From Desulfohalovibrio reitneri (lineage in GTDB: Bacteria > Desulfobacterota > Desulfovibrionia > Desulfovibrionales > Desulfovibrionaceae): 64,000 nucleotides of DNA. A program made the translations under genes and the position numbers. Below the pieces are notes generated by a model. It worked only from the letters and a program-made list of their open reading frames with translations, made no database searches and was not told the DNA's origin. The DNA is taken from assembly GCF_000711295.1 (NCBI RefSeq), contig NZ_JOMJ01000003.1:1313501-1377500 (forward strand), read 5' to 3'. Position 1 is the stretch's first letter, and every line of letters begins with the position of its first letter. This document shows positions 16,409 through 29,397 of this stretch, piece after piece.

Positions 16409-18121
16409 TTAGAACAGGTTCGGCATGAACACGTAGCTCATCAGCGTGACCATCAGGCCCACGACCAGTCCGTAGAGCAGGAAGGGCCAGAAGGTCTTAC
16501 GGATGATGGCGCCTTCCTGGCCGGACAGGCCGACCACGGCGCAGACCGCCACGATGTTGTGGATGCAGATCATGTTGCCGAAGGCGCCGCCAACGGCCTG
16601 GGCCGCGACGATGACCTGGTGCGGCAGGTCAAGCTGGCTGGCCATGCCCCACTGGAACTCGGCGAACAGCAGGTCGGAGACCGTGTTGGAGCCGGTGATG
16701 AAGGACCCCAGGCCGCCGACGAAGCCGGCGAAGATGGGCCACGCCTGGCCGGCGATGGAGGCCACGAAGTCGGCCATGGCCAGCGGCATGGAGGGGTAGC
16801 TGTTGGGGTTGAGGGCCGCGTCGCCGATGCCGGAGCCCCGGAAGATGGAGACCAGGGCCACCGCGAAGAACAGCGCGATGGTGGGGTTCTTCATCTTCTT
16901 GAAGGAGTCGCTCCAGGCGCGGGAGACGTTGCCGCCCTTCATGCCGTGGATGCCCACGGTGAGCAGGGCCACCAGGATGAAGGGAATGGTGCCCGGCAGG
17001 TAGAGGTAGGCGATGGCCGCGTTAACCGACTCGTAGCCCAGGATGTTGTTGAAGGGGATCTTCTGGGCGGCCAGGAAGCCCTTCAGGCCGAGCTCGGGGA
17101 TGCGGGTGATGACCAGGATGATACCGATGAGGACGTAGGGCATCCAGGCGCGGAACTGGGACATGTGCGCCTCGAACTTGCAGTCCTCCTCGGGGCGGAC
17201 GGTGCCGACCCAGTCCTCTTCCCACTTGGACTGGGGACCGAAGGACCAGGTGTCCTTGGGCACGGCGATGCCGCGGCGGGCGCCCCAGACCACCACGCCC
17301 AGACCGATCAGGCCGCCGATGAGGGACGGGAACTCCGGTCCCACGAACCAGGCGAAGAACAGATAGGGCACGATGAAGGCCACGGCGGCGAAGACGCAGA
17401 ACTTCCAGGCGCGGAAGCCGGGCATCCAGGAGCGCTCGGGGCCGAAGAAGCGGGAGATGAAGCCCAGCATGAAGATGGGCAGGATGATGATCATGGGCAG
17501 GTGCATGATGGTCGACCACTGCCCGATGAGGTGGTTGAAGGCCTCCATGGAGTCGAAGTTGACCCCGGCGCCGCCGGTGGCCACGGCCTGCTCGACAAGG
17601 CCGCGCAGGAACTTCAGGCCCAGGATGACGGGCGTGCCCACCGCGCCGAAGGTCACGGGGAAGGAGTTGAAGACCAGGCAGACCACGGCCGCGGCCAGCG
17701 GGGGGAAGCCCAGCGCCAGCAGCAGCGGGGCCGCCAGGGCCGCCGGGGTGCCGAAGCCGGCCGCGCCCTCGATGAAGGCCGCGAACAGGTAGCCGATGAT
17801 GATGGCCTGCACGCGCGGGTCGGCGGAGATGTTCTGGAAACCGCACTGAATGGTTTCCATGCCGCCCGAGTATTTCAGGGTGTGCAGGATGAGAATCGCC
17901 CCGAAGACGATGATCAGAATCGATATTGCCGTTACCACGCCTTGCAGTGAAAGCGCCGCCACGTAGCCGGCGGGAAGCTGCCAGATCAGGATGCCGCCCA
18001 GGGCGCAGGCCGCCCAGGCGAGCGGCATGGCCTTGGTGGCCGGCCAGCGCATCCCCACCATGAGGACCAGCGCCAGCGCGATGGGGATGAAGGCGATAAG
18101 GGCCAACAGTCCGATTGACAT
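16409..18121 (-). CDS. lldP: Lactate permease (LctP family)
   Basis: This 570-residue inner-membrane protein has about 13 hydrophobic segments. Family hallmarks are [24 protein letters not shown] and the C-terminal [19 protein letters not shown] and [15 protein letters not shown]. It imports lactate with protons or sodium. I start at ATG 18121 ([11 protein letters not shown]), nine bases after AAAGGAG; the GTG two codons upstream is too close to that site. It lies 42 bases downstream of the PFOR gene. Confidence 0.95.
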   Translation of the reverse strand: MSIGLLALIAFIPIALALVLMVGMRWPATKAMPLAWAACALGGILIWQLPAGYVAALSLQGVVTAISILIIVFGAILILHTLKYSGGMETIQCGFQNISADPRVQAIIIGYLFAAFIEGAAGFGTPAALAAPLLLALGFPPLAAAVVCLVFNSFPVTFGAVGTPVILGLKFLRGLVEQAVATGGAGVNFDSMEAFNHLIGQWSTIMHLPMIIILPIFMLGFISRFFGPERSWMPGFRAWKFCVFAAVAFIVPYLFFAWFVGPEFPSLIGGLIGLGVVVWGARRGIAVPKDTWSFGPQSKWEEDWVGTVRPEEDCKFEAHMSQFRAWMPYVLIGIILVITRIPELGLKGFLAAQKIPFNNILGYESVNAAIAYLYLPGTIPFILVALLTVGIHGMKGGNVSRAWSDSFKKMKNPTIALFFAVALVSIFRGSGIGDAALNPNSYPSMPLAMADFVASIAGQAWPIFAGFVGGLGSFITGSNTVSDLLFAEFQWGMASQLDLPHQVIVAAQAVGGAFGNMICIHNIVAVCAVVGLSGQEGAIIRKTFWPFLLYGLVVGLMVTLMSYVFMPNLF

Positions 18122-18163
18122 TGTCACACGCTCCTTTTCACGTTTGCCGGGTTTCCTTCCGCC

Positions 18164-21922
<3,759 letters not shown>

Positions 21923-21923
21923 T

Positions 21924-21940
21924 TACAAATTCGATGCCGA
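21924..21940 (-). promoter_or_regulatory. Candidate sigma-54 promoter of the lactate oxidation operon
   Basis: The minus strand reads TCGGCATCGAATTTGTA: GG of the -24 element, ten bases, then GT where consensus has GC, with TTG intact. It is imperfect on its own. Its position, about 95 bp below the nearest activator palindrome, is within one base of the geometry at the FMN dehydrogenase operon. The predicted leader to the PFOR start is about 90 bases. Confidence 0.5.
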
Positions 21941-22011
21941 AACGGGAGGATTAAGATGACTCCCGGCATTCCGTAGTCTTACACATTCTTGGCGCACAGC
22001 GTCCACTGCTT

Positions 22012-22096
22012 TGTCTGAAAAAGCGGACAATCTTCCCCGCTCTCGCATCCGAAAAAACGGACAGCAGCCGTACGAGCTTGTCCGGAAATCAGGACG
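22012..22096 (-). promoter_or_regulatory. Three phased activator palindromes (TGTCCG-N6-CGGACA)
   Basis: Three 18-bp sites lie at 22012-22029 (TGTCTG..CGGACA), 22046-22063 (CATCCG..CGGACA) and 22079-22096 (TGTCCG..AGGACG), each with a six-base A-rich centre. Centres are 34 and 33 bp apart, about three helical turns. The outermost overlaps the stop codon of the response-regulator gene. This is the layout expected for upstream activating sequences of a sigma-54 enhancer-binding protein. Confidence 0.7.
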
Positions 22097-23522
22097 CGGA
22101 ATGGAGGTCGTGCTTCTTGAGCAGGGCGTAGAGATGGGAGCGGGACAGGCCGGAAAGCTCAAGCATCCTGGCCACATCTCCGTCTGTTTCCTCCAGGAGG
22201 CGCGAGAGGTAGGCTCGTTCCGCCAGTATCTTGTGTTGCTTGAGGCTCGGCAAGCCGCTCTTCAGGGTATCTTCCGGTGGTATGCCGGGGAGGTCGCCGG
22301 GCGACCCGGCGGATTCCTCCGCCGTATCTTCTCCGTCTACAGGGTCGAAGCGGGCCTTGGCCGCCTTGATGCGCAGGTCGGGGGGCAGGTGCATGGCGTA
22401 CAGGGTGCGCTCGCGGCCGGAGGCCACCACCGCCCGCTCCAGTACGTTGAACAGCTCGCGCACATTGCCGGGCCAGTCGTGGGCGGTCAGCACCTCGAAG
22501 AAGTCCGCGGAGAAGCCCTTGGCGGGCAGGCCGTGCTCCCCGCACAGCTCGTCCACCCGCTCCACGGCCAGGGTCTTGAGGTCCTCGCCACGCTCCCGCA
22601 GGGGCGGCAGGCGCAGGTGGACCGTTTTCAGCCGAAAGAGCAGGTCGGAACGGAAGGCCCCCTCCTCCACCATCAACTCCAGGTCCCGGTTGGTGGCCGA
22701 AATGAGGCGGAAGTCCGAGGCCTCCTCCTTGGTGGCCCCCACCGGCCGGTACCGCTTTTCCTGCAGCACGCGCAAAAGCGATTTCTGCACACCTCCGGGC
22801 AGTTCGCCCACCTCGTCCAGAAAGAGGGTGCCCCCGTGGGCCACGGCCACCAAGCCCTTGCGGTCCTCGGTGGCGCCGGTGAAGGAGCCCTTGCGGTGGC
22901 CGAAAAGGGTGGACTCCACCAGAGTGTCGGTCAGGGAGGCGCAGTCCACCACCACGAAGGGCTTGGCCGCCCTGGCGGAGTTGGTGTGGATGGTGCGGGC
23001 GAAAAGCTCCTTGCCGGAGCCGGTCTCGCCGGTGACGAGCACGGCCGCGTCCGAAGCCGAGGCCGTGGCCACCTGGTCGAAGCAGGCCCGCATGGCCGGG
23101 GAGGAGCCCTTGATGCGGCCCAGTTCCAGGGCGCGGCGTCCGCCGCTGCGCCGCTTTTCCTCGCGGTAGCGCGCCGCCCGGTCCAGGGAAAGGGATATCT
23201 GTTTGATGGAGGCGGGCTTGACCAGATAGTCCCAGACCCCGCCCTGGATGGCCAGCTCCGCGCCGTCCGGGTCGCCCCGGCCGGTGAGGATGATGACCTC
23301 AGGCGGGTCGTCCAGCCCCTTGATGTCGGACATGAGGTCCAGGCCGTTGCCGTCGGGCAGACGCAGGTCCAGAAGGACCACGTCGAACCCGCCGCCGTCC
23401 AGTTTGGCGCGCGCCTCGGACAAATCGGCCGCCTGGCCGCATTCGAAGCCCCGGCGGCGGCCCAGGCTGCACATGGTGTCGCGGACCTCGGGCTCATCAT
23501 CCACGATCAGGATGCGGGCCAT
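22089..23522 (-). CDS. Sigma-54-dependent response regulator of lactate oxidation
   Basis: This is a 477-residue NtrC-type activator. It has a receiver domain (about 1-120; acidic pair in ILIVDDEPE, phospho-acceptor Asp in VVLLDLRLPDG) and an AAA+ domain (about 140-380; Walker A GETGSGKELF, sigma-54-contact loop GSFTGA, Walker B GGTLFLDEVGE). A Fis-type helix-turn-helix sits at the C-terminus (DVARMLELSGLSRSHLYALL). The loop has Ser in place of the usual Ala of GAFTGA. It lies directly upstream of the operon it probably activates, as in Desulfovibrio, and overlaps the end of its sensor-kinase gene by 26 bases. Confidence 0.93.
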   Translation of the reverse strand: MARILIVDDEPEVRDTMCSLGRRRGFECGQAADLSEARAKLDGGGFDVVLLDLRLPDGNGLDLMSDIKGLDDPPEVIILTGRGDPDGAELAIQGGVWDYLVKPASIKQISLSLDRAARYREEKRRSGGRRALELGRIKGSSPAMRACFDQVATASASDAAVLVTGETGSGKELFARTIHTNSARAAKPFVVVDCASLTDTLVESTLFGHRKGSFTGATEDRKGLVAVAHGGTLFLDEVGELPGGVQKSLLRVLQEKRYRPVGATKEEASDFRLISATNRDLELMVEEGAFRSDLLFRLKTVHLRLPPLRERGEDLKTLAVERVDELCGEHGLPAKGFSADFFEVLTAHDWPGNVRELFNVLERAVVASGRERTLYAMHLPPDLRIKAAKARFDPVDGEDTAEESAGSPGDLPGIPPEDTLKSGLPSLKQHKILAERAYLSRLLEETDGDVARMLELSGLSRSHLYALLKKHDLHSAS

Positions 23523-26243
23523 GCGCCCTCCCCGCCGCTTCCGGCTTCAGGGGAGTCCCCCCGCCCTCGCGCCCGCCGTCGCCCAGGGCGCGGCAGACCG
23601 CCTCGGCCAGCTCCTGCCCGGTGAAGGGCTTGGCCAGCACTTTGACCACGTTGTCCACCCCCTCGGCCGCCTCGAATGCCTGGGCCCGGCCAGAGATCAG
23701 CAGCACGGGCAGCCCCGGCCAGCGGCGGCCGATGTCGCCGGCCAGCTGCACGCCGCTCTTGCCGGGCATGTCGAAGTCGGTGATGACCAGATCGAAACTC
23801 CGCTCCTCCAGCCGCCGCAGGGCCTCGTCCGCGCCCTCGGCGGGCACGGCCTCGAAGCCCAGCCCCCGCAGCACGCGCGGGTGGTGGCCAGCTGGTCCTG
23901 GTCGTCCTCCACGAAAAGCAGGCTGGCCCCGGACGCGCCCGTGGCCCGGGGCGATTCCACGGCCTCGCCCTCGGCGGCGGGCACGGCCGGGAGTATGATC
24001 TCGAAGACCGCGCCGTCGCCGGGTCCGCCCGCCAGCCGCACCGCCCCGCCATGGTTCTTGACCACGCCCAGCACCACGGACAGCCCCAGGCCGGTGCCCT
24101 CGTGCTTCCCCTTGGTGGTGAAGAAGGGGTCGAATATCTTGTCCGCGATGGCCGGGTCGATGCCCGGGCCGGTGTCGGCCACGGTGAGTTTGAGCGCGGG
24201 ACCCGCGCGCATGCGCAGAAGCCCGGCCTCCTCGCAGTCCGGCTCCATGCGGGAAAGGGAAACGGTCAGCCGCCCGCCGGTCTCCCGCATGGCCTGGAAG
24301 GCGTTGGTGCAGAGATTCATGAGCACCTGGTAGATCTGGGTGGGGTCCACCATGACCCGTCCGGCTTCCTCGGCCTCCGGGTCCACCTGGGCGCTGACCT
24401 CGATGTTGCGCGGCAGGGAGGGGGTGAGCAGCCCGGCGGTCTCGCGCACCAGTTCGGCCAGATTGGTGGGCCGAAAGCCCTCCTGCGAGGGCCGGGAGAA
24501 GGCCATGATCTGCTCCACAAGCCGCTTGCCGCGCTGGGCCGCCTTGAGCACGCGGCCAAGGTCGCGGCCCGCTTCGCTCTCCTCGTCCACATCCATCATG
24601 GCCAGCTCGGTGGAGTTGACGATGGAGGTCAGGATATTGTTAAAATCGTGCGCCACGCCGCCGGCCAGGGCGCCGATGGCCTCCATCTTCTGCGACTGCA
24701 GCAGCTGCCGCTCCAGGTTGATCTCGCGGGTGACGTTCTCCGCCGTGGACAGGGTGCCCACTGCCTTGCCCTGGGCGTCGTACAGCGGAACCTTGTTGAC
24801 CTCCAGCCAGACCGTTTCGCCTCCCTCCTCCTGGCGCGGGTCGCGCAGGGAGACGCGGGCGCGCAGCTTGGACTTCTGGGTGCGCAGCACCTCGCGATCC
24901 ATGGCCGCGGCCCATTCAGTGAAGCGGCCCGACTTCATGAACTGCTCGTCGGAGCGGCGGATGACGTCGGCCGGGTCTGACAGCCCGAAGAACTCGGTGA
25001 AGGTGCGATTGGCCCCCAGGTAGCGCTGGTCGGCGTCCTTCCAGCACACCAGCTGGGGGATGGTGTCCATGAGGATCTCAAGAAAGGAGAGCTGCCCCTT
25101 GAGCCGCTCCTCGATGCGCCGGCGGCGCAGGATGTTCATGATGAGCAGCGCGGACAGGGCGGTGAGCAGGATGAAGGCCACCAGGCCCGTCCAGAAAAGC
25201 TCCTTGGAAATCTCGTAGAAGGCCTTGGGCGCGTTGACGATGGTGGAGCCCTCGGGAAGCTTGGTTTCCGGCACCCGCCAGCGTTGCAGCTCGTTGTAGT
25301 CGAAGAGGTATGGGTTGTCCGCCTCGCGCACCACCGGGATGGAGGACGGGGCCTGGCCGCGCAGCAACCGCGCCGCCAGGCCGCCGGTCAGGCGACCGTG
25401 GTCCACGCCGGAAATCAGTTTGCCGCCCACGCTGCCGTGGCCCAGCAGGAAGGCCCAGGTGGAGTAGACCGGCCTGCCGGAGACCTCGGCCACCCTGGCC
25501 TGCACTTCGCCCGGATCGAAGAAGCGCCCCCCGTGTTCGTCGCTCTCCCGCTGGAAGAAGGGGATGTAGAATACGATGTCACCGGAACCGAGATTGCGAA
25601 GGTCCTCAAGCATGGATTCCAGGGAGCCGTGCAGGTACTCGAAATCCAGGCTGCCGCCCAACTGCTCCTCGGCCTGCCGCACCTGGGCGCGGATGGCCCG
25701 GCCCGTGACCGAGTCGTCGCCCACCACCACCACGCGGGAGGTGCCGGGGTGCAGCCTGCGGGCCACCCGCAGGGTGGCGGCCACATCGGTGTTCTCCAGC
25801 ACGCCGGTTGCGGGCAGTCCCTGGATGCGGGCGGGGTCGAAGTCGTTCACTCCGCAGAATACCAGTGGAGCCTCGGGAAAGAGTTGTTCCCGGTGGTCCA
25901 GGGCGAAATCGAAGGCGTAGTTGTCCGAGGCCACCACCAGATCGAAGGTTTGGTCGCGGTACTTGGCTTCCAGCCAGCGGAAGAGTTCTCCCTCCGCCTG
26001 CTGCCCGTGCCGTTTGGTGTCCAGGTACTCGAGGAACAGGTCGGCGGGCACTCCGCGTTCGGCCAGTTCCAGCCGCAGCCCCTCCACGATGTTGTCCGAC
26101 CAAGCGTAGCCGTCGTGGTAGGAGTTGAGCACCAGGACGCTGCGCTTGGCGCCGGACGCGGGCGGCGCTTCGGACGCGCTGGCCGGGAAATGGAGGAGGA
26201 CGGCGGCCAGCAGCAGGACCGCGAGGGTGGTGGCTCGGTGCAT
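23497..26243 (-). CDS. Hybrid sensor histidine kinase (frameshift in C-terminal receiver)
   Basis: The protein has a signal peptide (MHRATTLAVLLLAAVLLHF), then a periplasmic substrate-binding-like sensor domain (about 30-310, KRSVLVLNSYHDGYAWSDNI). A membrane helix follows (about 342-365), a PAS domain (about 380-500), HisKA with GGVAHDFNNIL (His near 530) and HATPase (ADTGPGIDP, GTGLGLSVV). A receiver domain begins LLFVEDDQDQ near 774. Around 23880, in a run of alternating C/G (cgcgcgtg), the frame shifts: the rest of the receiver (LRGLGFEAVPAEG...LVITDFDMPGKSG) continues in another frame to 23497. One inserted base restores a full receiver. Without it the chain ends at 23697 with the kinase intact. 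It is the cognate partner of the sigma-54 regulator, and the periplasmic domain may sense lactate or a related acid. Confidence 0.8.
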
Positions 26244-26300
26244 GATCGGGTTTTTCTCCGGGGGCGGGACGCGTGGGCCCCGCCCCTGCTCCATACTGCC

Positions 26301-27332
26301 TCAGCCCTTCCCCGCAAGGGGGTCCCCGGCCAGGACCGAGGCGGGCACCGCGGCGGCCGAGGCCGCGCCGGTGAGGAGCATGGCCTGCACCATCTGGGTG
26401 CGGTAGGCCTCCAGTTCCCCGGCCACGGCCTCCCGGCCGCCACCGAACACCGCCGTCACCAGGGGGCGGCCCACCAGCACGCCGTGCGCGCCCAGGGCCA
26501 GCAGTTTGAGCGCGTCCGCGCCGGAGCGCACCGCGCCGTCGGCGAATACGGTCATGTCCGAGCCCACCCTGCGGGCGATGCGGGGCAGCACCTCGGCCAC
26601 GCCGGGAGTGTGGTCCAGCACCCGGCCGCCGTGGTTGGAGACCACGATGCCGGCGCACCCGGCGTCGCGGGCGGCCTCGGCCTCGTCCACGGTCATGATG
26701 CCCTTGGCCAAAAAGGGCAGCCCGGTGGAGCGCACCAGTTCCTCCAGCTCGGCCGGAGTCTTGGGGCCCACTGGCTGGCCGAACTTGGCCATGGTGATGA
26801 GGCCCGCGCCGTCAACGTCCACGCCCACAGCGGTGGCTCCGGCCTCTTCCGCGCGGTGCAGGCGGGCCTTGATCTCGTCCTGGGAGCGGGGCTTGATGAC
26901 GGCCACCCCGCCGCCGTGCTCGCGGATGGCCGCCAGCCCGGAGTCGAACATGGCCGGGTCGGCCCCGTCGCCGGTCCAGCCCAGGGACCCGGCGTCCCCG
27001 CAGCCGCCGACGATGGCGGAGATGAACTCCTCCTCGCCCATGCCGCCGCCCATGTTGTAGGACACCCCGGTCATGGGGGCGGCCTGGATGGGCGTGGCGA
27101 ACTCCTTGCCGAAAAAGGAGGCGGAGGTTTCCACCTCGGTCACGCCGTGCAGGGTGCGCATGGCCAGGCGCACTTCGGCCAGCGCCTGGTGGTTGGCGGT
27201 GAAGGCGCTGCCGGTCCCGGCCCCGCCCATGCCGGGGACTTCCCCGGAGCAGGCCACGCCGTGGCAGACCTTGCAGACCCTGCAGAACCCTTTCAGCCGC
27301 TCGCGGGCGGCATCGCGCGTCGCCTTGTCCAT
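26301..27332 (-). CDS. FMN-dependent alpha-hydroxy-acid dehydrogenase with N-terminal Cys motif
   Basis: This 343-residue TIM-barrel flavoenzyme belongs to the lactate/glycolate oxidase family. Family motifs are SNHGGRVLDHTPG (catalytic His and Arg) and FADGAVRSGADALKLLALGA (FMN phosphate loop). The N-terminus carries FCRVCKVCHGVACSG, a C-x2-C-x2-C-x4-C pattern absent from the aerobic enzymes but seen in anaerobe members. It could bind an Fe-S cluster or zinc. I start at 27332 because AAAGGAGAG precedes it. It is the first gene of an operon with the kinase and regulator and has its own sigma-54 promoter and activator site. L-lactate is a plausible substrate; another 2-hydroxy acid is possible. 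Confidence 0.85.
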   Translation of the reverse strand: MDKATRDAARERLKGFCRVCKVCHGVACSGEVPGMGGAGTGSAFTANHQALAEVRLAMRTLHGVTEVETSASFFGKEFATPIQAAPMTGVSYNMGGGMGEEEFISAIVGGCGDAGSLGWTGDGADPAMFDSGLAAIREHGGGVAVIKPRSQDEIKARLHRAEEAGATAVGVDVDGAGLITMAKFGQPVGPKTPAELEELVRSTGLPFLAKGIMTVDEAEAARDAGCAGIVVSNHGGRVLDHTPGVAEVLPRIARRVGSDMTVFADGAVRSGADALKLLALGAHGVLVGRPLVTAVFGGGREAVAGELEAYRTQMVQAMLLTGAASAAAVPASVLAGDPLAGKG

Positions 27333-27380
27333 GTCGTCTCTCCTTTGCCTGATTGCAAACAAACTTCGAACCGAAGTCTA

Positions 27381-27397
27381 AGCATGGATCGGGCCAA
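27381..27397 (-). promoter_or_regulatory. Sigma-54 promoter of the FMN dehydrogenase/kinase/regulator operon
   Basis: The minus strand reads TTGGCCCGATCCATGCT, matching TTGGCACG-N4-TTGCT at all but two positions with exact GG-N10-GC spacing. The predicted start site is near 27370, about 38 bases before the ATG. A perfect inverted repeat ACTTCG-AAC-CGAAGT (27363-27377) overlaps that start site. Confidence 0.75.
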
Positions 27398-27469
27398 GAG
27401 GGAATGCCCGCTCCAACATGCCGCCGTTTCATCGTTTCCTTGCGGCGGCCGCATCGCTTTGCCGTAGAC

Positions 27470-27487
27470 TGTCCGATTTTTCGGACA
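27470..27487. promoter_or_regulatory. Activator palindrome TGTCCG-N6-CGGACA upstream of the FMN dehydrogenase
   Basis: TGTCCGATTTTTCGGACA has perfect 7-bp arms and the same 18-bp form as the three sites in front of the PFOR gene. Its centre is 96 bp above the -12 element of the sigma-54 promoter. It also sits about 67 bp upstream of the divergent PilZ gene. Confidence 0.72.
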
Positions 27488-27545
27488 AGGACAACCCCCT
27501 TGCCCCGCCCGGCTTTCCGCGTACAATGCCCAAGCAGGGGAAGAT

Positions 27546-28609
27546 ATGCAGTTTTTCGGTCACGGCAATCTCGACTGGGGCGCGCTGGCACCGTTGGCCT
27601 TCGGCCTGTTGACGGTCATACTGGCCGTTTTGGTGCTCAACCGCTTTGTGCGCGCCCGCCGCAAGCCGCCCCCGGACTTGCGGCTCAACGACCCCGGACG
27701 CATCCACCGCCTTTTGCGGGAAACGGCCGACCTCAATGGCCGCTTCGACGTCAGCCTGGAGCGCGCGCCCCAGCGGCTCATGGCCTGCCTGCTCACCGAG
27801 GTCACGGACGAGGCCCTGCTGGTCGAGCCTCCGGCCACGGTCAAGCCCACCGAGAGCCTTATCGGCCAGAACGTCGACTGCTACCTCACCGTGGGCAGTG
27901 GCGAGGGCATGCTCTTTTACTCCTTTTCCAGCCATATCACCGGCATCCGCAAGGGCAAGCGCCCCGCCCTGCTGCTGGACCCGCCCACGGTCATGCATCC
28001 CTATTCCAGACGCTCCGCCCTGCGCAGCGACATCCCCGAGGACGTCACCGCCGAGGCGCGGGTGTGGGACGTGGCCGATTCCCTCAAGCTCGACAAGGCC
28101 GCCCCCGAGGCGTGGAACGCCCCCTGCTGGCCTCCACCGGCGATGCGCCGGGACGGCCCGTGCGGCTGGACGACATCTCCAGCATGGGCGTGCGGCTGGG
28201 CAACGTCACCTTACAGGCCAACCGTCCCTTCGCCGAGCGCCACCCCGCCCTGGTGCTGCAGCTCTCCCTGACCGACCCCGCCGACCGCGAGCGGATCAAC
28301 GACTTCTGGCTGGTGGCCGAACCGCGCAACGAGCGCGCCGAGGCCGAGGACGGCGAGACCAGGGGCCAGCTCGGCCTGGCCTTCACCCACTACGCCGAAT
28401 CCGTCGAGGAGGGCCTAGCCTGGCACAAGCTGGAGCACGGCGACGAGGTGCCCGGTCTGGGCGACACGGTTTTCCGCTATCACGTGCTGGTCCACCGCGC
28501 CCGCAAGGGGCTTGACGACGAGGACCAGGCCCAGCGCGAACGGCGGCGCGCCGAGAAGCTGGACTCCGACCTGGACGACATCATCAACCGTTCGGGGCGC
28601 AAGGGGTAG
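27546..28609 (+). pseudogene. PilZ-domain protein with one frameshift
   Basis: The N-terminus is a membrane anchor (LAPLAFGLLTVILAVLVLN, about 12-32), then a YcgR-like N-terminal domain (about 45-150). A PilZ domain follows whose c-di-GMP-binding motif RRSALR is present near residue 158. In the first frame reading degenerates after about 28100 and stops at 28271. The second motif DISSMGVRL and the rest (to NRSGRKG at 28609) continue in another frame. The overall length is one base short of a whole number of codons, so one missing base near gtggaacgcccc (28110) explains it. If that is a sequencing error, the gene encodes a 354-residue membrane-bound c-di-GMP receptor; otherwise its PilZ domain is cut in half. 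Confidence 0.75.
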
Positions 28610-28628
28610 CCCCGCCTCTCTCCACGCG

Positions 28629-29300
28629 GTGGACGCCTTTCCCCTCATTTCCTGCCTCCTGGGACTCGGCCTGGGAGTGCGCGCCGACAAGGCGGCTGCG
28701 CGGCTGCGCCCCGACTCCCCCCGGCCCAGCCCGCTCCGCCTGGCGGCGACTGTGCTGACCATGGGCCTGTGGGCCTGGCTGGCCGCCGAACGCTACGGTT
28801 TCTCCGCCCACTGGGGCGCGGCCCTCCTCTTCGGTTGGCTGCTGCTGACCGTCTCCTCCGTTGACCTGGCCTGCTTCCGCATCCCCGACGCCCTTTCCCT
28901 GCCGGGCGCGGCCCTGGCCCTGCCCGCCGGAGCCTTCCTCTACGGCCTGGGCTGGGATGCCGTCATCGGCGCGCTGGCCGGGGCGGGATTCCTGCTGGCC
29001 GCCCAGCAGGGGCACCGTCTGCTGACCGGGGGGCGCGAGGGGTTGGGCGGCGGCGACGTCAAGCTCATGCTGCTCATCGGCGGCCTGCTGGGCTGGCGGC
29101 TGCTGCCGCTGGTGCTGCTGTTGGCCTGCGCCGCCGCACTGCCCGCCTCGATCCTCTACCTCGGCCGGCGCCGGGCCGACGGGGATCACCTGGCCGTCCC
29201 CTTCGGCCCCTTCCTGGCCCTGGGGGCCGGGGTCTGCCTGCTCTACGGGCCCGCGCTGTGGCGGGCCTGGCTTCGCGGCGGCAACGGCTTCTCCCCCTGA
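28629..29300 (+). CDS. Prepilin peptidase (A24 family), short form
   Basis: This 223-residue membrane protein carries the two catalytic aspartate motifs of type-IV prepilin peptidases, SSVDLACFRIPDALSLPG and GLGGGDVKLM, within about seven hydrophobic helices. It lacks the N-terminal cysteine-bearing methyltransferase domain of PilD, so it resembles TadV or archaeal-type enzymes. The start is a GTG 20 bases after the PilZ gene with no clear ribosome-binding site, suggesting translational coupling. No pilus genes are present in the window. Confidence 0.8.
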   Translation: MDAFPLISCLLGLGLGVRADKAAARLRPDSPRPSPLRLAATVLTMGLWAWLAAERYGFSAHWGAALLFGWLLLTVSSVDLACFRIPDALSLPGAALALPAGAFLYGLGWDAVIGALAGAGFLLAAQQGHRLLTGGREGLGGGDVKLMLLIGGLLGWRLLPLVLLLACAAALPASILYLGRRRADGDHLAVPFGPFLALGAGVCLLYGPALWRAWLRGGNGFSP

Positions 29301-29397
29301 CCCTCCCTCCCCGCGAGGCCGCCGCATTCCTGGCGAGCATCGACGCACAACGAGCGATGTGCTAGCTTTTTGGATACATCCCTCCCAAGGAGCCGCC

